DNA of 10,000 nt from Flavobacterium sp. (GTDB lineage Bacteria; Bacteroidota; Bacteroidia; Flavobacteriales; Flavobacteriaceae). Below the pieces are notes generated by a model, which saw only the letters and a list, made by a program, of their open reading frames with translations, did not search any database and was not told where the DNA came from. Position numbers and translations under genes: made by a program. The stretch is taken from contig NZ_JAIWOF010000074.1 in the NCBI RefSeq assembly GCF_020217025.1, forward strand, positions 1 to 10,000. The letters are read 5' to 3'. Numbering within the stretch: the stretch's first letter is position 1; every line of letters starts with the position of its first letter. Shown in pieces: positions 6,349 to 10,000 of the stretch.

Positions 6349-8106
6349 TTATTTATTTTTAGATGGTTCTTCTTTCTTTTGTATGTCTGGAGGTGTGTTT
6401 TCGATTGTTTTGATTTTTCTTTCACCATTATTTGTAACAGTTTTTTTTACCAAAACACCATTTTCATCATAGTAAATAGTTGCCGAAGTGTCACCAGTTT
6501 CAACTTTTATACTTAAACTATCATCAATCTCTTCAGTTAAACAATTTAAGCATTTTACTTTATCAGAATCCACTCTATAAATTGGATTTTTCGTGTCATA
6601 TTCATTTTCGTCGAAAAAGTCGTAATCACTTCTATCGTAATTGCTATAACTTTCGTCAGTTTGAAAGATAGTTCCTTTTGGTAAGTACAAATAAATTTCA
6701 ACTTCTTGACCTCTAAATTTATTTTCTACGGCGGTTAACAAATAATTGTCAAGAACAATAGTGTTTCCTTCAATTTTGTAATTATACTTAATTTTTTCAG
6801 CTCTTTTCTTTGCTTGAGAAGTTGATTTTCCGTTGGCTAATTTCTCAATTAACATATATGGAGTTGCTTCATCTGTATACTTAACTTCGATAGAAACATT
6901 ATTTGAATAGATTATTTCATTATCGGCTTCGTCTTGTGTTATCTTGAAATCGTGATCTCTGTAATTGTTTTTCGAATAAAAATCATTGTTCTTGAATTTG
7001 ATTTTTAAAGTATCCGTTGGAGCAATTGCAATCATTTCTTTTTGAACCGCTTTTCCTTCAAATGCTAACTGCGATGCTTCGTTAATTCCTAATGAAATAA
7101 TTATTCCAACTGCGATTAACCATACCGCTAACAAACTGTATTTTACATAATTTCCAATAGATCTTAAGTTGTTTACTATTAGTTTTAATCCTAAAATCAG
7201 TAAGAAAAACAGCGGAATTCCAAATCCTAGTAACAATAACATTCCTTGAGCCCAAAGTGGAGTTTCTAGACCAATTGGCGTTTGGATGTTGTTTAAAATG
7301 TAATTATCAGGCATTGTTGACGAAAATATCATGATGATACTCGTTATAATGATTGCTAACAATCCCATTCCAGAGAAAAACACTATAAAAGCTCCAATTA
7401 TTTTGGCGAATACTTTAAAGATAGTTGTGATAACTTCTTCAATAGTAGAACCAATTCTAGTAGCTCCAGATTTAGCTGTGTTCGCGATTTTCTCATGATC
7501 GATATTACTAAACTTAGAAGTAATATCGTCAAAACCTTCCTTTACTTTTTTTTCGATGTTTGAGATGGTTATCGGTTCGCCTTTCATTTCTAATTTTTGA
7601 GTTGTGGTAACCGCTTCTGGAATTAATATCCATAATACAATGTAAACGAATAATCCAGTTCCAAATCCAAAGAATAAAATCACCATGATGATTCTCAACC
7701 ATAAAGCATCCATTCCTAGATAATGACCTAATCCTGCCATTACACCACCAAGCATTCCATTTTCTTTATCACGATACAATCTTTTTGAAGGATAATAGAA
7801 ATTTGTTGAAGATGAAGAACTAGATTGATATGTTGATTTCTCATCATCTATTTTGTAATCTTCTGGTTGTCCCATGATTCCAATTACAGTGTCAATTTCT
7901 ACTAAACCAATGACTTGTTTTTCGTTTTGTATGCGCTCTTGGAATAATTCGGCGATGCGACTTTCTATATCTTTCATGATTTCGTCTCTTCCATCAGGCG
8001 AAAGTGAACGTTTCACCGCATCAAAATAACGCGATAATTTTTGATAGGCATCTTCGTCGATGTGAAAGAAAAATCCTCCTAAATTTATACTTATTGTTTT
8101 GTTCAT
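6349..8106 (-). CDS. PspC-domain membrane protein with N-terminal HAAS-like and C-terminal periplasmic toast-rack-like domains
   Basis: This is a 585-residue multidomain inner-membrane protein. Residues about 14-86 are a helical segment resembling HAAS adaptor domains found beside PadR regulators (DEIMKDIESRIAELF...VIGIMGQPEDY). A Ser-rich linker (95-100) follows. The PspC domain spans about 108-164 (RLYRDKENGMLGGVMAGLGHYLG, then a hydrophobic hairpin). After a linker come membrane segments at about 232-262, 286-311 and 322-341. If PspC forms a two-pass hairpin, the basic loop 312-321 is cytoplasmic and the C-terminal part (345-585) is periplasmic, which fits the positive-inside rule. The C-terminal part looks like the beta-rich toast-rack domain of PspC relatives. 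It includes a Tyr/Asp-rich stretch (about 486-504) and the protein's only two cysteines, C519 and C522. The ATG lies 5 bp after padR, with AAAGG overlapping the padR stop. PspC proteins are tied to envelope stress; the exact role here is inferred. Confidence 0.88.
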   Translation of the reverse strand: MNKTISINLGGFFFHIDEDAYQKLSRYFDAVKRSLSPDGRDEIMKDIESRIAELFQERIQNEKQVIGLVEIDTVIGIMGQPEDYKIDDEKSTYQSSSSSSTNFYYPSKRLYRDKENGMLGGVMAGLGHYLGMDALWLRIIMVILFFGFGTGLFVYIVLWILIPEAVTTTQKLEMKGEPITISNIEKKVKEGFDDITSKFSNIDHEKIANTAKSGATRIGSTIEEVITTIFKVFAKIIGAFIVFFSGMGLLAIIITSIIMIFSSTMPDNYILNNIQTPIGLETPLWAQGMLLLLGFGIPLFFLLILGLKLIVNNLRSIGNYVKYSLLAVWLIAVGIIISLGINEASQLAFEGKAVQKEMIAIAPTDTLKIKFKNNDFYSKNNYRDHDFKITQDEADNEIIYSNNVSIEVKYTDEATPYMLIEKLANGKSTSQAKKRAEKIKYNYKIEGNTIVLDNYLLTAVENKFRGQEVEIYLYLPKGTIFQTDESYSNYDRSDYDFFDENEYDTKNPIYRVDSDKVKCLNCLTEEIDDSLSIKVETGDTSATIYYDENGVLVKKTVTNNGERKIKTIENTPPDIQKKEEPSKNK

Positions 8107-8111
8107 GACCT

Positions 8112-8441
8112 TTAGTTTTGACTTGTTATTATGTTTACTGCATCTGATAATTCTTTCCAGGTGCCATTTAATTCTTGTAAAAATTCTTTGCCTTCATCGG
8201 TTAAACCGTAATATTTTCTTGGTGGACCCGAGGTGGATTCTTCCCAACGATAATTTAATAATCCATCGTTTTTTAATCTTGTTAGAAGTGGGTAAACGGT
8301 GCCTTCCACAACTAGTAATTTAGCATTCTTTAGCGTATCCAATATTTCAGAAGTATATGCATCTTTTTCTTTTAAGACTGATAAGATACAGAATTCTAAA
8401 ACACCTTTTCGCATTTGTGCTTTAGTGTTTTCAATGTTCAT
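8112..8441 (-). CDS. PadR-family transcriptional regulator
   Basis: This is a 109-residue winged-helix DNA-binding protein, the short PadR form without the C-terminal helical domain. Residues 16-40 contain EFCILSVLKEKDAYTSEIL. The recognition region VEGTVYPLLTRLKNDGLL is at 45-62, and the wing carries the family hallmark ESTSGPPRKYY (68-78) followed by LTDEGKEFL (80-88). PadR proteins usually act as dimeric repressors relieved by a ligand or partner. It is the first gene of the operon with the PspC-domain protein and the GIN lipoprotein. The likely operator at 8567-8591 overlaps its own promoter, so autoregulation is inferred. The ATG at 8441 follows AAGGGG at close range, an SD-like sequence that is uncommon among the neighbouring genes. 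The signal it senses is unknown; the HAAS-like domain of the neighbour is a candidate partner. Confidence 0.92.
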   Translation of the reverse strand: MNIENTKAQMRKGVLEFCILSVLKEKDAYTSEILDTLKNAKLLVVEGTVYPLLTRLKNDGLLNYRWEESTSGPPRKYYGLTDEGKEFLQELNGTWKELSDAVNIITSQN

Positions 8442-8547
8442 AATTCCCCTTGTTTTTTTTAATTAGACTGTTCATTTTTTGATTCTTTTTGCTTGCGCAT
8501 TGATTGATTTGATGATTGAAAATTAGATTACCTATTATTTTCTTATA

Positions 8548-8555
8548 CAAAGATA
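8548..8555 (-). promoter_or_regulatory. Candidate -7 element of the padR operon
   Basis: On the minus strand this reads TATCTTTG, matching TAnnTTTG. It lies about 107 bp before the padR ATG, giving a leader of roughly 100 nt. No TTG is found at -33; that region is instead occupied by the palindrome at 8567-8591, which suggests an activator-dependent or tightly repressed promoter. Confidence 0.5.
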
Positions 8556-8566
8556 AGTCTAAAGTC

Positions 8567-8591
8567 AGGTATTATGTTACGCATAGTACCT
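8567..8591. promoter_or_regulatory. Imperfect palindrome, candidate PadR operator
   Basis: AGGTATTATG (8567-8576) and CATAGTACCT (8582-8591) are inverted repeats, 9 of 10 positions complementary, separated by TTACG. The centre-to-centre half-site distance is 15 bp, suitable for a dimeric winged-helix protein. The site covers the -33 region of the padR promoter. A partial copy, GCATAGTA, recurs at 8633-8640 on the side of the divergent gene. Assignment to PadR rests on position only. Confidence 0.45.
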
Positions 8592-8675
8592 ATATTTAAC
8601 AAAAAATTAACATTTAAAAAAATAGTAGGAATGCATAGTATTTTTTGTATTTTTACAAAAATAAATCAATGAATT

Positions 8676-9131
8676 ATGGAGTTTACACCTGCAAAACTGA
8701 ATCTTTTTACTTTTTTTAAACTGCCTTCTGCTTTTTGGAGCGGTGTGAGAGTTAAATCAATTTCACCAGAAGTTTGTGAAGTAACCGTAAAACATCGTTG
8801 GTTTAACCAAAATCCATTTAACTCTATGTATTTTGCTGTGCAAGCTATGGCAGCAGAGTTTACTACTGGGGCTTTGGTTATGTTTCAAATCAAGCAAAGT
8901 GGAAAAAGTATATCAATGTTAGTAGCTCAAAATAAAAGTGTCTTTACAAAAAAAGCAACTGGAAGAATTACTTTTACATGTGATCAAGGTGATTTAATTA
9001 AAGAAACCATCCAAAAAGCAATTGATACGAATGAAGGACAAACGATTTGGTTGACTTCTATAGGTAAAAACGAAAAAGGAGAACAAGTTTCCGAAATGCA
9101 ATTTGAGTGGACTATTAAAGTAAGAGCTTAG
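8676..9131 (+). CDS. DUF4442 hot-dog-fold protein (thioesterase-like)
   Basis: The 151 residues match the DUF4442 family of the hot-dog superfamily (PaaI/YiiD-like acyl-CoA thioesterase fold). The characteristic block is NPFNSMYFAVQAMAAEFTTG (46-65), the stretch that forms the central hot-dog helix with a conserved Asn at its start and Glu61 inside. Beta strands follow (79-103) and a WTIKV end (145-149). There is no signal peptide, so it is cytoplasmic. The substrate is unknown; acyl-thioester hydrolysis or binding is inferred from the fold. The ATG at 8676 follows an AT-rich leader. The best promoter-like match is TATTTTTA at 8648-8655, one base off TAnnTTTG. It is divergent from padR and shares its 234-bp intergenic region, where a direct repeat of GCATAGTA (8581 and 8633) might let PadR affect both sides. 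Confidence 0.85.
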   Translation: MEFTPAKLNLFTFFKLPSAFWSGVRVKSISPEVCEVTVKHRWFNQNPFNSMYFAVQAMAAEFTTGALVMFQIKQSGKSISMLVAQNKSVFTKKATGRITFTCDQGDLIKETIQKAIDTNEGQTIWLTSIGKNEKGEQVSEMQFEWTIKVRA

Positions 9132-9189
9132 CAGTTTTAATTCTAAACTTTCTGTTACTAACTTAAAACTAATCCTAAACATAAGTTAA

Positions 9190-9225
9190 TTTGCTTTCAT
9201 TACCAATTAATTGATAGTAAATTTG
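9190..9225 (+). promoter_or_regulatory. Candidate promoter of the TIGR01777 gene
   Basis: TAAATTTG at 9218-9225 matches the -7 consensus. TTTG at 9190-9193 could be the -33 element, but the 24-bp spacing is longer than the usual 19-23. The leader after the start site is purine-rich (gaggaaaaagg) and may supply ribosome binding for the ATG at 9244. Confidence 0.5.
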
Positions 9226-9243
9226 AGGAAAAAGGAAAAGAAA

Positions 9244-10000
9244 ATGACGGTTTTAATTACAGGGGCTACAGGATTAGTTGGACAAGAATTGGTGAGTTTA
9301 TTACTTCAAAATGGATTTACTGTTCATTATTTGTCAACTTCTAAATCTAAATTAGTTTCACAAAATAATTACAAAGGTTTTTATTGGAATCCCAAAACAT
9401 CTGAAATCGATTTAAATGCTTTAACAGATGTTGAGGTGATTGTGCATTTGGCTGGTGCTTCGGTTGCAAAAAAATGGACATCTTCTTACAAAGAAGAAAT
9501 AATTGAAAGTAGAGTTTTATCTACAAGATTACTTTATAAAACACTTCAAAAGAATTCGCATCAAGTAAAACAGATTATTTCAGCTTCTGCAATTGGAATT
9601 TACCCAGACGATTTAAATTATATTTATCATGAAACTGATAATAAGGTAGACAATTCATTTTTAGGAAATGTAGTGCAACAATGGGAAGAGGAAGTCAATC
9701 AGTTTGAAAAACTTCATATTAAGGTAGCTAAAATCAGAATTGGAATTGTTTTGGCGAAAAATGGTGGCGCACTACAAGAAATGGCAAAACCAATTAAAAT
9801 GGGTGTTGGAGCTGCTTTTGGTTCAGGAGAACAATATCAATCTTGGATTCATATTCAGGATTTAGTAGGTATTTTTCAATTTGTAATTCAAAATGAACTT
9901 TCCGGAGTTTTTAACGGAGTTGCGCCTTATCCTGCTACGAATGCTGAATTAACAAAAGCGATTGCTAAAACTTTAGGAAAACCATTGTTTTTACCAAATA
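9244..10000 (+). CDS. TIGR01777-family NAD(P)-dependent epimerase/oxidoreductase, 5' part; runs off right edge
   Basis: An extended short-chain dehydrogenase-like protein, of which 252 codons of the usual roughly 300 are present. The Rossmann dinucleotide site GATGLVG is at 7-13, HLAGASVAKKW at 68-78 and SASAIGIYP at 113-121. The WE..V helix lies near 147-151, RIGIVLAKNGGAL at 165-177, SWIHIQDLVG at 200-209 and GVFNGVAPYPATN at 221-233. These are the hallmarks of TIGR01777 (YfcH-like) proteins. The C-terminal DUF1731 domain lies beyond the window. The in vivo substrate of the family is not established. The ATG at 9244 is the first in frame after a purine-rich leader, 112 bp after the DUF4442 gene, and a -7 element lies just upstream. 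Confidence 0.92.
   Translation, partial: MTVLITGATGLVGQELVSLLLQNGFTVHYLSTSKSKLVSQNNYKGFYWNPKTSEIDLNALTDVEVIVHLAGASVAKKWTSSYKEEIIESRVLSTRLLYKTLQKNSHQVKQIISASAIGIYPDDLNYIYHETDNKVDNSFLGNVVQQWEEEVNQFEKLHIKVAKIRIGIVLAKNGGALQEMAKPIKMGVGAAFGSGEQYQSWIHIQDLVGIFQFVIQNELSGVFNGVAPYPATNAELTKAIAKTLGKPLFLPN

Noticed and set aside
8099..8323. Plus-strand open frame of 74 codons with a hydrophobic product, antisense to padR
   Set aside because: The Leu/Ile-rich sequence is the complement of the PadR coding sequence, where the winged-helix motifs are clear; no start signals were seen.
9133..9170. Inverted repeat AGTTTTAA / TTAAAACT after the DUF4442 gene, considered as a terminator
   Set aside because: The 8-bp stem is nearly all A-T, the loop is 22 nt and no T-run follows, so it would be too weak.
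1..10000. Mobile elements, CRISPR arrays, toxin-antitoxin pairs or phage genes
   Set aside because: No transposase, integrase, regularly spaced direct repeats or terminal inverted repeats were seen; codon use and composition look uniform across the window.

Overview
The window looks like the chromosome of a member of the Flavobacteriaceae (Bacteroidota), probably Flavobacterium or a close relative. The DNA is AT-rich, and most intergenic regions carry the TAnnTTTG -7 element typical of this phylum. Leaders are A-rich with few classical Shine-Dalgarno sites. The proteins (two-subunit methylmalonyl-CoA mutase, DivIC/FtsB, PspC and head-GIN proteins) also fit. No insertion sequence, prophage, CRISPR array or other sign of horizontal transfer was seen.

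Region 1 (1-3108, minus strand) is a tight operon read right to left: udk (uridine kinase), a DivIC/FtsB-type cell-division protein, mutA and mutB (small and large subunits of methylmalonyl-CoA mutase; mutB runs off the left edge). Junctions are a 1-bp overlap, 11 bp and 2 bp. It couples nucleotide salvage and septum formation to the succinyl-CoA/methylmalonyl-CoA interconversion.

Region 2 (3257-4506, plus strand) holds tRNA-Pro(UGG) with a clear promoter and terminator, then trxB (thioredoxin reductase). trxB ends in a long perfect hairpin that also overlaps the 3' end of the convergent gene.

Region 3 (4461-8591, minus strand) is the most interesting part. A PadR regulator, a large HAAS-like/PspC membrane protein with a periplasmic toast-rack-like domain, and a head-GIN lipoprotein form one operon (spacings 5 and 2 bp) ending in an intrinsic terminator. 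A second, secreted head-GIN protein follows as its own unit. An imperfect palindrome lies at the -33 region of the padR promoter and is a good candidate PadR operator. I read this as an envelope-sensing module: PadR controls the operon, the PspC protein links cytoplasm to periplasm, and the beta-solenoid GIN proteins act in or beyond the periplasm. The parts are known families and comparable combinations are known from comparative genomics of PSP-like systems, but the function of this arrangement is an inference.

Region 4 (8676-10000, plus strand) holds a DUF4442 hot-dog protein and the start of a TIGR01777-type NAD(P)-dependent epimerase that runs off the right edge. Each probably has its own promoter.
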